A program made the translations under genes and the position numbers. A stretch of DNA of 61,812 bases, from contig JAFUKL010000007.1 of assembly GCA_017473615.1 (NCBI GenBank), positions 1 to 61,812 of the forward strand. Direction: 5' to 3'. The notes beneath the pieces were generated by a model. That model made no database searches. It saw nothing but the letters and a program-made list of their open reading frames with translations, and was not told the origin of the DNA. Origin of the DNA: Muribaculaceae bacterium (GTDB lineage Bacteria; Bacteroidota; Bacteroidia; Bacteroidales; Muribaculaceae). Positions 52,067 to 61,565 of the stretch are shown here, piece after piece. How positions within the stretch are numbered: position 1 is the first letter of the stretch; each line of letters begins with the position of its first letter.

Positions 52067-52402
52067 ATGGATTGGAAAGAGAAATTGGGGCTGGCTTTTA
52101 ATATTGATCCGGACACTGTAGTTAACTCTCCGGTGGAGGAACAATCAGTAGAAGAACCTGATGCATATAAACAACGCCTTGATATTATGCTTGATAAACG
52201 TAATAGAAACGGTAAAAAAGTTACACTGATAGTGAATTTCGGGGGTAGCGATGATGCCTTGAAGGCTTTGGCTAAGGATTTGAAACAGCATTGTGGTGTA
52301 GGAGGTTCTGCTCGCGGTGGAGAAATATTGATACAAGGTGATTTCAGGGAAAAAATACTTGCTTTCTTAAAATCTAAAGGATATAAAGCTCGTATTATAT
52401 AA
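52067..52402 (+). CDS. SUI1/YciH-family translation factor
   Basis: Residues about 45-111 match the SUI1 (eIF1) fold: NRNGKKVTLIVNFGG, LKDL-type helix (ALAKDLKQHCGVGGSARGGEI) shortened here, and IQGDFREKILAFLKSKGY at the end. Bacterial members (YciH) affect start-site fidelity in E. coli, though their physiological role is unclear. The 111-residue length is normal. Confidence 0.92.
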   Translation: MDWKEKLGLAFNIDPDTVVNSPVEEQSVEEPDAYKQRLDIMLDKRNRNGKKVTLIVNFGGSDDALKALAKDLKQHCGVGGSARGGEILIQGDFREKILAFLKSKGYKARII

Positions 52403-52501
52403 TTACTTTGATATTTTAAAAAAAGGTTTTAAATCGAAATGGTTTAGAGCCTGTTTGAATTCCTTATCTCCCTCTCTTATCGGTTGTTATACAAAAAAAG
52501 T

Positions 52502-53650
52502 TCATAGTACTGTCTTGTTTCCCGTTTCTTCAAGATATTGGGCGGGAGTTTTTCCTATATTTTTCTTGAATGCCGTGTGGAACGCACTTCTGGAACTGAA
52601 TCCGCTTTGAAATGTTATGGTGTCAATGTTTTGTTCATGGGCGGTATCGTTATTCAGCGTTCTTATAGCCCGGTCTATTCTAAGCTTGTTGATATAATCA
52701 AAGAAACTGCTGCCATACGCTTTTTGTATGGCTTGTGATATATCGTTGCATGATATTCCGGTAGAGTCGGATACATCCTTTAAGGTGAGAACCGGATTAA
52801 GGTAAATCTTGGATGATTTGAGGTATTCATCTATAATACCGGCGTATTTCACGCTTTTATCGTTGTCTATAACCGGGACTTCTTCTATCCTGCTGTCAAA
52901 TTGAATTTCTGCTATAGGGTTGTTGCTTGATGTATGTTTGTCTTGCGAAGATTTCAGTATGCTGTAAGTGAAGTACAGCATAGCAATCACGTCCAATGCA
53001 TTCAGTAACCATGTGTTGTCGTTTTTCCATATATGGTGACATATTATAAGTGTTGTGTATCCTGCGGCTATAAAGTATAGCGTCTTAGGAATCCACATAT
53101 TTCTTGCCCATTCAGTCTCGGTGTAATGTTTCCCTATGAAAGCCTTCACTCTTGACATATAAATGAGTATAATGGAAAAATAGATGATAGCTTGAACTGC
53201 TATTACAGAAATGTTAATAATTTCTATCCAACGGCTCATGTATGTACTTTTGTAAAGTAAGAAATTGAGCCTTTCCGGGAAAGATAGCAATAATATGTAT
53301 ATTGTATAAATAAGGAAACATGCCACTGCTGGAAGAAAATGAATCAGCCTTATTTTTTTAAATTTCTCTCCGGAATTAAAATATCGATGAACAAAGAGCC
53401 ATAGTGCAGGTAGGAATGCGATGCCTGATGTATATGCAAACGGAGCTATCCATAACGAAAGGATGTACCATCCGCATGTGAAAAAGATATTGTAAACGTA
53501 GATTGGTATTGTTGTGGTTATTACCGTTACGGCTAATGGGATGTCTGCCTTAGTGTGTTTACGTGTAAACAGCAACAATGCCGACAATCCCAGCAGGAAT
53601 AATATGCTTATAATGTTTATAATCAGTATGGTTGCGTTTGGGATAGGCAT
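52502..53650 (-). CDS. Membrane-anchored AraC-family regulator
   Basis: The first 230 residues hold about six or seven membrane helices (MPIPNATILIINIISILFL, then helices to about residue 225), and the last 100 form an AraC DNA-binding domain: LKDVSDSTGISCNDISQAI as the first helix-turn-helix, then ITFQSGFSSRSAFHTAFKKN and GKTPAQY as the second. Such proteins sense a signal in or across the membrane. Target and signal are unknown. The start at 53650 is divergent from addA with a 102-base gap. Confidence 0.88.
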   Translation of the reverse strand: MPIPNATILIINIISILFLLGLSALLLFTRKHTKADIPLAVTVITTTIPIYVYNIFFTCGWYILSLWIAPFAYTSGIAFLPALWLFVHRYFNSGEKFKKIRLIHFLPAVACFLIYTIYILLLSFPERLNFLLYKSTYMSRWIEIINISVIAVQAIIYFSIILIYMSRVKAFIGKHYTETEWARNMWIPKTLYFIAAGYTTLIICHHIWKNDNTWLLNALDVIAMLYFTYSILKSSQDKHTSSNNPIAEIQFDSRIEEVPVIDNDKSVKYAGIIDEYLKSSKIYLNPVLTLKDVSDSTGISCNDISQAIQKAYGSSFFDYINKLRIDRAIRTLNNDTAHEQNIDTITFQSGFSSRSAFHTAFKKNIGKTPAQYLEETGNKTVL

Positions 53651-53752
53651 AGCTGCAAAATGACATATTATTATTTGTGTGCTAAAATAGGTATTTTTTT
53701 TGGCTTTTGGAAATAATGAGTTATTTTTGAATAAATTTTAGATGGCAGTATA

Positions 53753-56700
53753 ATGATAAATGTGATAAAGGCATCGGCAGGGTCGGGGAAGACCTTTCGG
53801 TTGACTTATGAATATATAAAGCTCTTATTAGGAACGAAACGCAAGGGGCGTTATGTCTTGGCTGACGGGAATGACCGTGAACGCCACAGGCACATCCTTG
53901 CAGTGACTTTTACCAATAAGGCAACCGGTGAAATGAAAGAACGTATAATAAAGGAACTCTCGGTTTTGGCAGGGAAAGTTCAGGGAATCGATAGCCCGTA
54001 TATGAAAGATTTGTGCAGAGAGTTTGGTATTGCAGGTGATGATGTGAAACGTGCTGCTTCTCGGGCATTAAACGATCTGCTGTTTGATTACACTAATTTC
54101 AATGTCAGTACCATCGATTCTTTTTTTCAGATGATACTACGCACGTTTGCCAAGGAACTAAAAATGTCTTACAATTATGATATAGAGCTTGATGATGACT
54201 ATGCCATAAAAGTGGGTGTGAATGATTTCCTTTCTGGACTTGCTCACGAAAGGGGCATTTCACCGGGAAGCACAGAGGCTAAACGTGTACGCAGAGCCAA
54301 ATCGTGGATTAGGGAGTTTGTGAGGGGGGAAGTTGCAAATAGTAAGTCTTGGAACATATTTTTGGAATCAGAATCTTCTGAATTGACAAAAAACAAGTAT
54401 GGCGGAGGTTTTTCATTCAGTGATTTTGCATCATGCCTTACAAAAGAGGAACTAAGGATGCGCATAGATGATATTGTTAACTATCTCGGTTATGACGATG
54501 ATGGAGGTGTTGATAGAATTGCTCATTTCAAGTCTTATCTGTATGACTGCATGCAAAAAATGAAACAGGATGCAGTGGAGGCGGCTGAAAATGTTTTACG
54601 ATTGAGTGCAAATGACGGCTTGGACGAGGCTGATTTAAACAGAAATGGCGGTTTGATGTGGGTGTTGAAAATCTCACGAGATAATATCGATTGCGGATTG
54701 GGGACGGAAAATACTGCGAAAATAAGCGGTAGTGTTGATAAAAGCGATAAATGGTTCAAGAAAGACCGAACCAAGAAGAACCCGTTAAGTGAAAACACGA
54801 TAACTTCCATAAAACGATGTATCTGTTTAATTGCGGAATGTAACAGCCGATTTCTTATATACAAGGAAATGCACCGCAATGTGTTTATGCTTGGGTTATT
54901 GAGTGAGATAAGTCGTTATTTGTCGAAATTCCGTAAGGAAAATGATCTTATCTTGCTTGCCGACACTAATGAATTGCTGCATAAAATAATTAATAATGAA
55001 GATACTCCGTTTGTTTATGAGCGTGTAGGAATCTGGTTGAGCCATTTCTTGATAGACGAATTTCAAGATACTTCTCGTGCGCAATGGGATAATATGAAAC
55101 CATTATTGTTTAATAGCTGTGCCGAGGGCAGCGATAACTTGATAATAGGTGATGAGAAACAATGTATTTACCGTTTCAGAAACGCCGATTCCTCTTTGTT
55201 GCGTACTGAGGTGGGACGACATTTTACCGTAAGGCAAAGCGATACGGGAAGAAGTATTAATTGGCGCAGTACACCAAGAGTTGTGGAATTTAACAATTCC
55301 TTTTTTACCATGATTGCCGCTATGCTTGGGGCAAAAGAGGAGTATGCCAATGTGGTACAGGATTTGCCCGCCGGCAAGAATTATGCTAACGATGGATATG
55401 TTGAGGTGAGATTTATTGAAGAAAATACCGCCGGTGAAACAGGTGAAAAAAGTAAATTCAAGGATGTCGTGCTTGACAGACTGCCGGGAGTGATTAAGGA
55501 AATTGTTTCCCGGGGATATAAGTATAGCGATATCGCTGTGTTGGTATCGACAAACGCTCAAGGAGCGGATGTCATTAAGCGTATTTTGGATTACAATATG
55601 GAAAAGGATGACAACGAAGATGCAATAAATGTCATTTCTAATGAATCGCTTATGCTGAAAAATTCTCCTGCAGTGCGTCTTGTGGTGAGCAATCTGAGGT
55701 ATCTTGATACAAAACTCTTTGCCACAGAACGCGGGAATGGTACAAACAATGATAATGAAGGACGGCTTTACAGGGCTTTGCGCAGCTATGAATCCCTCAT
55801 GTTTAAGCAGGGGCTTGAACCCGGGGAAGCACTGGAAATGAGTTTGGCTGCATCGTTGCAGGAAACGGAGCGGGAAACGGAGCGGGAAACGGCATCTCTT
55901 TCAGCATTGTTGCCGGATAATACGGAATCATTCAATATAGTTTCTATCACCGAGCATATTATAGCTCAAAACATATCTGAAGAGGAACTTGTGCATGAGA
56001 ATGCTTTTATTCAAGCGTTTCAGGATAGTGTAGTTGACTTCTCCAATCGGCAAAATCCTACTATCCATGAATTTTTACGCTGGTGGGATAGGGGTGGCTG
56101 CAATACTTCTATAAATTCACCCGATGGACAGAATGCAATAAATGTGCTTACCGTGCATAAATCGAAAGGTCTGGAGTTTAAATGTGTTATTTTACCTATG
56201 TGTGACTGGGATTTGGCGGGAAAAGAAGAAGTGATGTGGATTCCTAAGGAAACGGCTGTCGATAGCGGGCTTTTTACGGGATTGCCACAAGAATTGTTAC
56301 CTCCTGTGATTCCCTTGATGCCTAATGCTGCTATGGATTTGGAGCATTCAGGTTTATCGGAGTTCTATGCGGATAAGATGAAAGAACGCATCATAGATTC
56401 CTTGAATAAAACTTATGTGGGCTTTACGCGTGCGGTAGATGAATTGTATATATTTACACCCGCAAAGAAGTCTAAGGATGGTACTCCTACAAAGATGAAT
56501 TGTTTGCTGGCTGAATTGCTTGTGAATGAAGAGGATGCGTATATATCCGGAACTAAAGGCTATGTTGGCGGAAAAACGAAGAACGAAGGACGTTCTTTGC
56601 TTAAAATGCCGTTATATAAGGTGGAGAATGTCAAGATAGAATACACTGTACCCGACTTGTTCGGTGATGAGCAACGCAGACGCGGAATACGTTTGCATAA

Positions 56701-57097
56701 TGTGTTCAAGCGCATAAGGCATAAGGATGATGCCGAGAATGCTTTGCGTTATTTCAAGGTTAAGGGAGCAATACCTTCAAATTGTTATGAGGATGATTGT
56801 CGTGTGGTGAAAGATGCACTTGATGATATGCGTGTACAAGAGTGGTTTGCCCCCGGCAACAAGGTGTATAACGAGCGCAGTTTGGTGCGTATGTTCAAGA
56901 AACATCGCCCCGACAGGTTCATCGTCACTCCCGATGGACGTACTATCGTGATTGATTATAAATTCGGCGAAGTGCATAGTATGGCACATCACAAGCAAGT
57001 GAAAGAATATATGGATACCTTGGCTATGACCGGTTTTGACAATATTGAAGGTTATCTGTGGTATCCCTTTGAACAACAAATTGAACCGGTGAAATGA
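53753..57097 (+). CDS. addA: AddA/RecB-like helicase-nuclease
   Basis: A UvrD-type superfamily 1 helicase of 1114 residues: Walker A KASAGSGKTFRLTYEY at residue 7, LAVTFTNKATGEMKERI, Walker B LIDEFQDTSRAQWDN, IIGDEKQCIYRFR, TVHKSKGLEFKCVI and FTRAVDELYIF. The C-terminus has a RecB-type nuclease: GRTIVIDYKFGE and HKQVKEYMDTL carry the PD-(D/E)xK and QxxxY residues. It would resect DNA ends for recombination. The partner addB is not adjacent; the neighbours are xseA-xseB (4-base overlap with xseA). A 12-base tandem repeat lies at 55861-55892. Confidence 0.9.
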   Translation: MINVIKASAGSGKTFRLTYEYIKLLLGTKRKGRYVLADGNDRERHRHILAVTFTNKATGEMKERIIKELSVLAGKVQGIDSPYMKDLCREFGIAGDDVKRAASRALNDLLFDYTNFNVSTIDSFFQMILRTFAKELKMSYNYDIELDDDYAIKVGVNDFLSGLAHERGISPGSTEAKRVRRAKSWIREFVRGEVANSKSWNIFLESESSELTKNKYGGGFSFSDFASCLTKEELRMRIDDIVNYLGYDDDGGVDRIAHFKSYLYDCMQKMKQDAVEAAENVLRLSANDGLDEADLNRNGGLMWVLKISRDNIDCGLGTENTAKISGSVDKSDKWFKKDRTKKNPLSENTITSIKRCICLIAECNSRFLIYKEMHRNVFMLGLLSEISRYLSKFRKENDLILLADTNELLHKIINNEDTPFVYERVGIWLSHFLIDEFQDTSRAQWDNMKPLLFNSCAEGSDNLIIGDEKQCIYRFRNADSSLLRTEVGRHFTVRQSDTGRSINWRSTPRVVEFNNSFFTMIAAMLGAKEEYANVVQDLPAGKNYANDGYVEVRFIEENTAGETGEKSKFKDVVLDRLPGVIKEIVSRGYKYSDIAVLVSTNAQGADVIKRILDYNMEKDDNEDAINVISNESLMLKNSPAVRLVVSNLRYLDTKLFATERGNGTNNDNEGRLYRALRSYESLMFKQGLEPGEALEMSLAASLQETERETERETASLSALLPDNTESFNIVSITEHIIAQNISEEELVHENAFIQAFQDSVVDFSNRQNPTIHEFLRWWDRGGCNTSINSPDGQNAINVLTVHKSKGLEFKCVILPMCDWDLAGKEEVMWIPKETAVDSGLFTGLPQELLPPVIPLMPNAAMDLEHSGLSEFYADKMKERIIDSLNKTYVGFTRAVDELYIFTPAKKSKDGTPTKMNCLLAELLVNEEDAYISGTKGYVGGKTKNEGRSLLKMPLYKVENVKIEYTVPDLFGDEQRRRGIRLHNVFKRIRHKDDAENALRYFKVKGAIPSNCYEDDCRVVKDALDDMRVQEWFAPGNKVYNERSLVRMFKKHRPDRFIVTPDGRTIVIDYKFGEVHSMAHHKQVKEYMDTLAMTGFDNIEGYLWYPFEQQIEPVK
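55861..55892 (+). repeat. 12-bp in-frame tandem repeat inside addA
   Basis: GGAAACGGAGCG is repeated about 2.7 times, coding for Glu-Thr-Glu-Arg units. Because the unit is a multiple of three, changes in copy number keep the frame. The repeat sits in a surface-like linker between helicase motifs. Confidence 0.8.
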
Positions 57098-58404
57098 ATA
57101 TGACCGATAATATTGAATCTATCTCGTTGCTGGAATTTAATGCACGGATAAAAAGACTGCTTGCATCGCCCGATGTGCAGCGATGCTGGGTTGTGGCAGA
57201 ACTTAGCGATGTGGCGGTACGCGGGGGACATTGCTATATGGAACTGGTACAAAAGGATGAAAGTAACACCCGCATTCTTGCAAAGAGCCGGGCTGTGATT
57301 TGGGCTAATGTCTTTGCGAGGTTGAGGTATGAGTTTGAAACGGTGACAGGAATGCCGTTTGCAAGCGGTATCAAGTTGATGGTTGAGGTGACAGCCAATT
57401 ATCATGAACAATACGGTATGTCATTGGTGGTTTCCGCTATAAATCCCGACTACACATTGGGTGGAATGGCGTTGAAACGAAAAGAAATTATACGCAGGCT
57501 CACGCAGGAGGGTATTATCGATATGAATAAGGAATTGCCGTGGGCTGAAGTGCCGCAACGTATATCCGTTGTTTCGGCTGAAGGTGCAGCCGGATATGGC
57601 GATTTTATGAACCAGTTGGAAAATAATCCGCTTGGATTGAAATTCTATACATGCCTTTTCCCGGCTGTCATGCAGGGTGAACGCACAGTGCCGTCTGTTA
57701 TATCGGCGTTGAATCGGATAAATGACAATATCGGGTTGTTTGATTGTGTTGTACTGATTCGCGGCGGTGGGGCTACATCCGAATTGCATTGTTTTGATAA
57801 TTATGAATTGGCTGCCAATATCGCTCAGTTTCCGTTGCCTGTGATAGTGGGAATAGGACATGAACGTGATGTGACAGTGCTCGACGAGGTGGCGGCAATG
57901 CGAGTGAAAACTCCTACGGCAGCTGCCGAATGGCTTATTTCAAGAGGTGAAACGGCGTTGGGGCGCATCAATGAAATATCCAATATAATTGTGTCATCGG
58001 TGCGTAACTATGTGGCGCATGCCAATGAGCAGCTCGCATATTATGGCAGCACTATACCCATAGTGGCGCATAATAAAATGGATAATGCCTATATGCGTCT
58101 TAATCATTATGCTCAGTCGATACCGGTGAGTGTGAGAAACCACATAGCAGCTTCAAGGACACAGCTTGGGTTTTTGTTTCGGTCTATGAAACAAGCCGGC
58201 GAACAGCGTATTGTGAGAGAACGATTGTCGCTTACGGCTATGGAGGAAAAAATCAGACTGCTCTCACCGCAAAATACCCTTAAACGTGGTTATTCCTTGA
58301 CGCTGAAAGATGGAAAAACCGTGATTTCGGGTGAAATGATAAAACCGGGAGACCGATTGACGACAATGTTTGCCGATGGAAATGTGACATCGGTAGTGGA
58401 GTAG
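57094..58404 (+). CDS. xseA: Exodeoxyribonuclease VII large subunit
   Basis: The N-terminal OB-fold (ISLLEFNARIKRLLASPDV, WVVAELSDVAVRGGHCYMEL) is followed by the catalytic domain with RISVVSAEGAAGYGDFMNQL, VVLIRGGGATSELHCFDNYELA, VIVGIGHERDVTVLDEVAAMRVKTPTAA (quoted here only as parts: GIGHERD and KTPTAAAEWL). It degrades single-stranded DNA with XseB. Length 436 residues is normal. It overlaps addA by ATGA and precedes xseB by 24 bases. Confidence 0.95.
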   Translation: MNMTDNIESISLLEFNARIKRLLASPDVQRCWVVAELSDVAVRGGHCYMELVQKDESNTRILAKSRAVIWANVFARLRYEFETVTGMPFASGIKLMVEVTANYHEQYGMSLVVSAINPDYTLGGMALKRKEIIRRLTQEGIIDMNKELPWAEVPQRISVVSAEGAAGYGDFMNQLENNPLGLKFYTCLFPAVMQGERTVPSVISALNRINDNIGLFDCVVLIRGGGATSELHCFDNYELAANIAQFPLPVIVGIGHERDVTVLDEVAAMRVKTPTAAAEWLISRGETALGRINEISNIIVSSVRNYVAHANEQLAYYGSTIPIVAHNKMDNAYMRLNHYAQSIPVSVRNHIAASRTQLGFLFRSMKQAGEQRIVRERLSLTAMEEKIRLLSPQNTLKRGYSLTLKDGKTVISGEMIKPGDRLTTMFADGNVTSVVE

Positions 58405-58428
58405 ATTAACAAAATAAAAATAAACAAT

Positions 58429-58629
58429 ATGGAAGAAAAAGAAACAAAAATGACTTATTCGCAAGCCATTGCCGAATTAGAAAAAATCGTGCGTGAAATG
58501 CAAGGAGAAAATTGCAGTATCGACAATCTGTCGGCATACACCACCCGTTCGTTGGAGTTACTGAAACTATGTAAAGCCAAACTCCTTGCCACCGATGAAG
58601 AATTGAAAAAAATCCTCACCGAACTGTAG
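58429..58629 (+). CDS. xseB: Exodeoxyribonuclease VII small subunit
   Basis: The 66-residue helical protein with MTYSQAIAELEKIVREMQG and LSAYTTRSLELLKLCKAKL matches XseB. It forms the helical stalk of exonuclease VII with XseA, whose gene is immediately upstream. ATG 58429 is used; ATG 58450 is an alternative. Confidence 0.93.
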   Translation: MEEKETKMTYSQAIAELEKIVREMQGENCSIDNLSAYTTRSLELLKLCKAKLLATDEELKKILTEL

Positions 58630-58662
58630 AATCCGAAATATATCCCAAGTAAAGTCGGAATA

Positions 58663-58700
58663 ACAATTTTAAGAAAATTCAAAACAGTTTCTTAATTTCG
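58663..58700. repeat. Diverged intergenic repeat, related to 20138-20174
   Basis: ATTTTAAGAAAATTCAAAAC followed by AGTTTCTTAATTTCG aligns with ATTTCAAGAAAATTTTAAAC plus AGGTTCTTAATTTTG at 20139-20174 with only a few differences. It overlaps the stop codon of the DUF3256 gene. A short inverse match, TTAAGAACTGTTTAAAC, is at 36324-36340. Confidence 0.45.
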
Positions 58701-59336
58701 AGGTGTGAATGTATGTCGTTTACGTGTGTAGGGGATGGAGTCGCGGAGGTAGGGCTTTATTTTCTTGAAATCTTCTTCGCTCATGTATTGCTCCAGTCCG
58801 TGACGAGCCACAATGGTGCGGCTGTCTGCATCGATGGTATATGATATTATGGGGAAATCGATTGCTGCAAGCACGGTTTCCTTTTTTGTCTTATCGCCTT
58901 TAGGGATGAATACGAAATTTTTCATCGTAGCCGGCTTGAAGTATCGCTTTGTCTCGACTGGTTTCCACTCAGTGTCGTAAACTGCAACCCGACTGTCCTT
59001 TGCCGGTAATTCCACGGTGGTGATGGTTATAATCACGGTGTCTTTCTTGGAAATCGGCATGAGCAGCATTTCTACTGTACTGCTGCCGGAGACACGTATC
59101 GACATATAGTCGTCGGTTACCTTGTTGAATCGGGAACTTTTCCCGAGGTTGTTCTTAACATCAGCCATACGTCCGGCATTGAAATAGTCTATCATGTCCA
59201 TTCTTGTGCGTTGTGAAATCAGTGGTAGCACATTACCGGGTTCACTGATGAAAAAGTCCTTTATCGTGCGGGCTTCCGTTAAGAAGACCGCACTTGATAA
59301 AAGACAAACTATTAATATGAAACGAATTTTGTCCAT
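58692..59336 (-). CDS. DUF3256 family exported protein
   Basis: A signal peptide (MDKIRFILIVCLLSSAVFLTEA) is followed by RTIKDFFISEPGNVLPLISQRTRMDMIDYF, seen here as FFISEP, LPLIS and RMDMIDYF, the opening of the DUF3256 family of Bacteroidales. The rest is beta-rich, ending near LRDSIPYTRKRHTF. It should be periplasmic or surface-exposed. Function unknown. It precedes the RNA helicase gene in the opposite sense to xseB (convergent, 62-base gap). Confidence 0.85.
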   Translation of the reverse strand: MDKIRFILIVCLLSSAVFLTEARTIKDFFISEPGNVLPLISQRTRMDMIDYFNAGRMADVKNNLGKSSRFNKVTDDYMSIRVSGSSTVEMLLMPISKKDTVIITITTVELPAKDSRVAVYDTEWKPVETKRYFKPATMKNFVFIPKGDKTKKETVLAAIDFPIISYTIDADSRTIVARHGLEQYMSEEDFKKIKPYLRDSIPYTRKRHTFTPRN

Positions 59337-59376
59337 CGTATTGTAATTTCTCTGAAAGTGGAACGTAATGCGTCTA

Positions 59377-61281
59377 TTATTTGTTCTTCTTTTTGTTGAT
59401 GAACAGGTCGAAATTGCCGTTATGCGTTACTTCACCCTTGTTCTTGGTTTTTTCTTTGCCTTTCTTCTCTTTGCGTTCTTTCTTTTTTCGGCTTGGCATG
59501 GTTGTATCGATGTCTTCAAATCGTGTGCGACTTCCACGGCGTTTTTCGTCTCGGTGAGCCTCTTTGATTTCGCTGCGTGCGCCTGAACGCTTTTTGCCTT
59601 TGCCTTCGGTTTTGTAGTCCTTGTCTTGGTCGGCAACTTCGGCATATACCCGCTTACCGAAAAAATCTCCGTTTTTAATCGCACTTATTACCCTATGTGC
59701 ATCGCCTTTCTTCACGTCGAATAGCGAATAGTTGCTGAGCAGGTCGATGCGTCCGATGTTTATTCTTGCTCCGCCCCGGGTATTTTGGTTAATCATCTCT
59801 ATAAGATTCTGTGCAAAGAAACCATCGGCTTTGCCGAGGTTGACATACACCCTTTCATATCCGTTTTCGGCTGTACGGCGGTCTTTTTCATCTACCGAAC
59901 GTTCTCGGTTGCGCTCACGTGCGCTTTCTTTCTTATTTTTGCCTTTCTTCTCGGTTACGGGAATGTCGAGTACCGGCGCATCCTTGTAGTATTCAAGCAA
60001 TCGGTTGAACTCGAGGGATAGGACACGTTTCAGCAAGTCCACTCCTGTGAGCCAGTCGAGTTTTTTCTTTATACCCGGCAGATATTTGTCGATTTCCTCT
60101 TCATCCACTTTTACTTTCTCTATTTTATCGGCAAGGTTATAAAGTTGCTTTTCGATTATTTGTTGAGGTTTAGGCACTTCAAGATGCTCAAATGTCTTGC
60201 CTATGCGTTTTTCTATCAGTCTTATTTTGCTTTTTTCCTTAGAATGGATAATAGCAACAGAGATACCGGTTTTGCCTGCACGCCCGGTACGTCCGCTACG
60301 GTGTGTATAAGTGGCTATGTCATCGGGTATTCCGTAATTGATTACGTGTGTAAGGTCGTTTACGTCAAGACCGCGTGCTGCCACATCGGTCGCTACAAGC
60401 AGTTGCAAATTCCTTTCACGGAATTTCTTCATCACAGTGTCACGCTGTGCCTGCGACAAGTCGCCGTGAAGAGAATCAGCGTTATATCCGTCTTCTATGA
60501 GTTTGTCGGCTATTTCTTGTGTGTCGCGCTTTGTGCGGCAGAATATGATACCGTATATATTAGGGTTGCTGTCGGCTACACGTTTAAGTGCGAGATATTT
60601 GTCGCGAGCCTGTACCAGATAGTATATGTGTCGCACGTTTTCTGCACCTTCATTGCGTGTACCTATCACAAATTCCTGCGGATTGTGCATGTAATTCTTG
60701 GCTATTTTTGCTATTTCGGCAGGCATGGTAGCTGAGAACAGCAGCATCTTGCGGTTATCGGGAACGTTGGTTAGTATGTCGTTGATGTCGTCCACAAAAC
60801 CCATGTTTAGCATTTCGTCAGCCTCATCGAGGATTACGGTGTGTACATTTTCAAGTTTTACCGTTTTTCGGTTTATCAAGTCGATAAGTCTTCCCGGAGT
60901 AGCTACGATTATCTGTACACCTTGTTTCAGTGTGCGTATCTGGCTCTCGATACTGGAACCGCCGTATACGGGAAGCACTTTTAGGTCATCGATATACTTT
61001 GAATAGTCGGCGAGGTCGCTGCCTATTTGCAGACACAGCTCTCGGGTTGGAGATAGAATGAGAGCCTGCGGACGTTTCAGTGAAGTGTCTATACGCTGTA
61101 TTACAGGCAGACCGAATGCAGCCGTTTTTCCCGTACCCGTTTGGGCAAGAGCGACAACATCGCTGTCTTCATTCAATAAATGCGGTATAACTTTTTCTTG
61201 TACGGGCATTGGTGATGAATAGCCCAATTCTGTAATTGCTCTTAATATATCCTCACGGACACCTAATTCTTCAAATGTCAT
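59377..61281 (-). CDS. deaD: DEAD-box RNA helicase (DeaD/CsdA type)
   Basis: The start is placed at ATG 61281 (MTFEELGVREDILRAITELG); the longer frame from 61317 crosses the promoter. All DEAD-box motifs are there: AQTGTGKTAAFG, PTRELCLQ, VATPGRLIDL, DEAD, SAT, and HRSGRTGRAGKTG. Residues about 465-545 resemble the DbpA-type RNA-binding domain (YVNLGKADGFFAQNLIEMI, RINIGRIDLLSNYSLFDV). The last 90 residues are basic low-complexity sequence. It likely remodels RNA in ribosome assembly or cold adaptation. Confidence 0.93.
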   Translation of the reverse strand: MTFEELGVREDILRAITELGYSSPMPVQEKVIPHLLNEDSDVVALAQTGTGKTAAFGLPVIQRIDTSLKRPQALILSPTRELCLQIGSDLADYSKYIDDLKVLPVYGGSSIESQIRTLKQGVQIIVATPGRLIDLINRKTVKLENVHTVILDEADEMLNMGFVDDINDILTNVPDNRKMLLFSATMPAEIAKIAKNYMHNPQEFVIGTRNEGAENVRHIYYLVQARDKYLALKRVADSNPNIYGIIFCRTKRDTQEIADKLIEDGYNADSLHGDLSQAQRDTVMKKFRERNLQLLVATDVAARGLDVNDLTHVINYGIPDDIATYTHRSGRTGRAGKTGISVAIIHSKEKSKIRLIEKRIGKTFEHLEVPKPQQIIEKQLYNLADKIEKVKVDEEEIDKYLPGIKKKLDWLTGVDLLKRVLSLEFNRLLEYYKDAPVLDIPVTEKKGKNKKESARERNRERSVDEKDRRTAENGYERVYVNLGKADGFFAQNLIEMINQNTRGGARINIGRIDLLSNYSLFDVKKGDAHRVISAIKNGDFFGKRVYAEVADQDKDYKTEGKGKKRSGARSEIKEAHRDEKRRGSRTRFEDIDTTMPSRKKKERKEKKGKEKTKNKGEVTHNGNFDLFINKKKNK

Positions 61282-61306
61282 AAATAGTGTTTTATTAATT
61301 TGGGTG

Positions 61307-61314
61307 CAAAGATA
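61307..61314 (-). promoter_or_regulatory. -7 element of the DEAD-box helicase gene
   Basis: TATCTTTG on the reverse strand followed by CACCC, 26 bases before the chosen start. No good -33 TTG is visible. Its position argues against the longer helicase start at 61317. Confidence 0.5.
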
Positions 61315-61432
61315 CAACGAACTTATGAAAAATGAGAAAGATGAGAGGAAATATCTGTCTGTTGGTACATAAAAAATATGATTTTTTCTGAATAGGACTA
61401 AATTAGGTGGCGTTAACGTATTTTAGCAATTC

Positions 61433-61440
61433 GGGGGGGG
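61433..61440. repeat. G8 homopolymer upstream of a surface lipoprotein gene
   Basis: Eight consecutive G in otherwise AT-rich DNA lie about 20 bases before a TAAATTTG box (61460-61467), close to where a -33 element would be. Homopolymers of this kind can change length by slippage and alter expression; length errors from sequencing are equally possible. Confidence 0.7.
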
Positions 61441-61480
61441 TAAAATTAAGCATTTTTCATAAATTTGTGCAGTTTTTGGA

Positions 61481-61565
61481 GTAGCCGTTTTTAAACGGCT
61501 ACAAATAAGGCTGATTAGCCTTATTTGCCCAATTTGCCTAATTAGGCTAATATGCCCAATAGGGC
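61481..61565 (+). repeat. Cluster of four palindromes upstream of a lipoprotein gene
   Basis: In the gene-free stretch 61318-61658 there are four successive inverted repeats: GTAGCCGTTT-tt-AAACGGCTAC (61481-61502), CAAATAAGGCT-gatt-AGCCTTATTTG (61502-61527), GCCTAATTAGGC (61536-61547) and GCCC-aata-GGGC (61554-61565). The first two are perfect over 10-11 bp. The motifs GCCTAAT, GCCCAAT and GGCTAAT recur throughout, as in an array of protein-binding sites or a degenerate repeat element. Confidence 0.75.
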
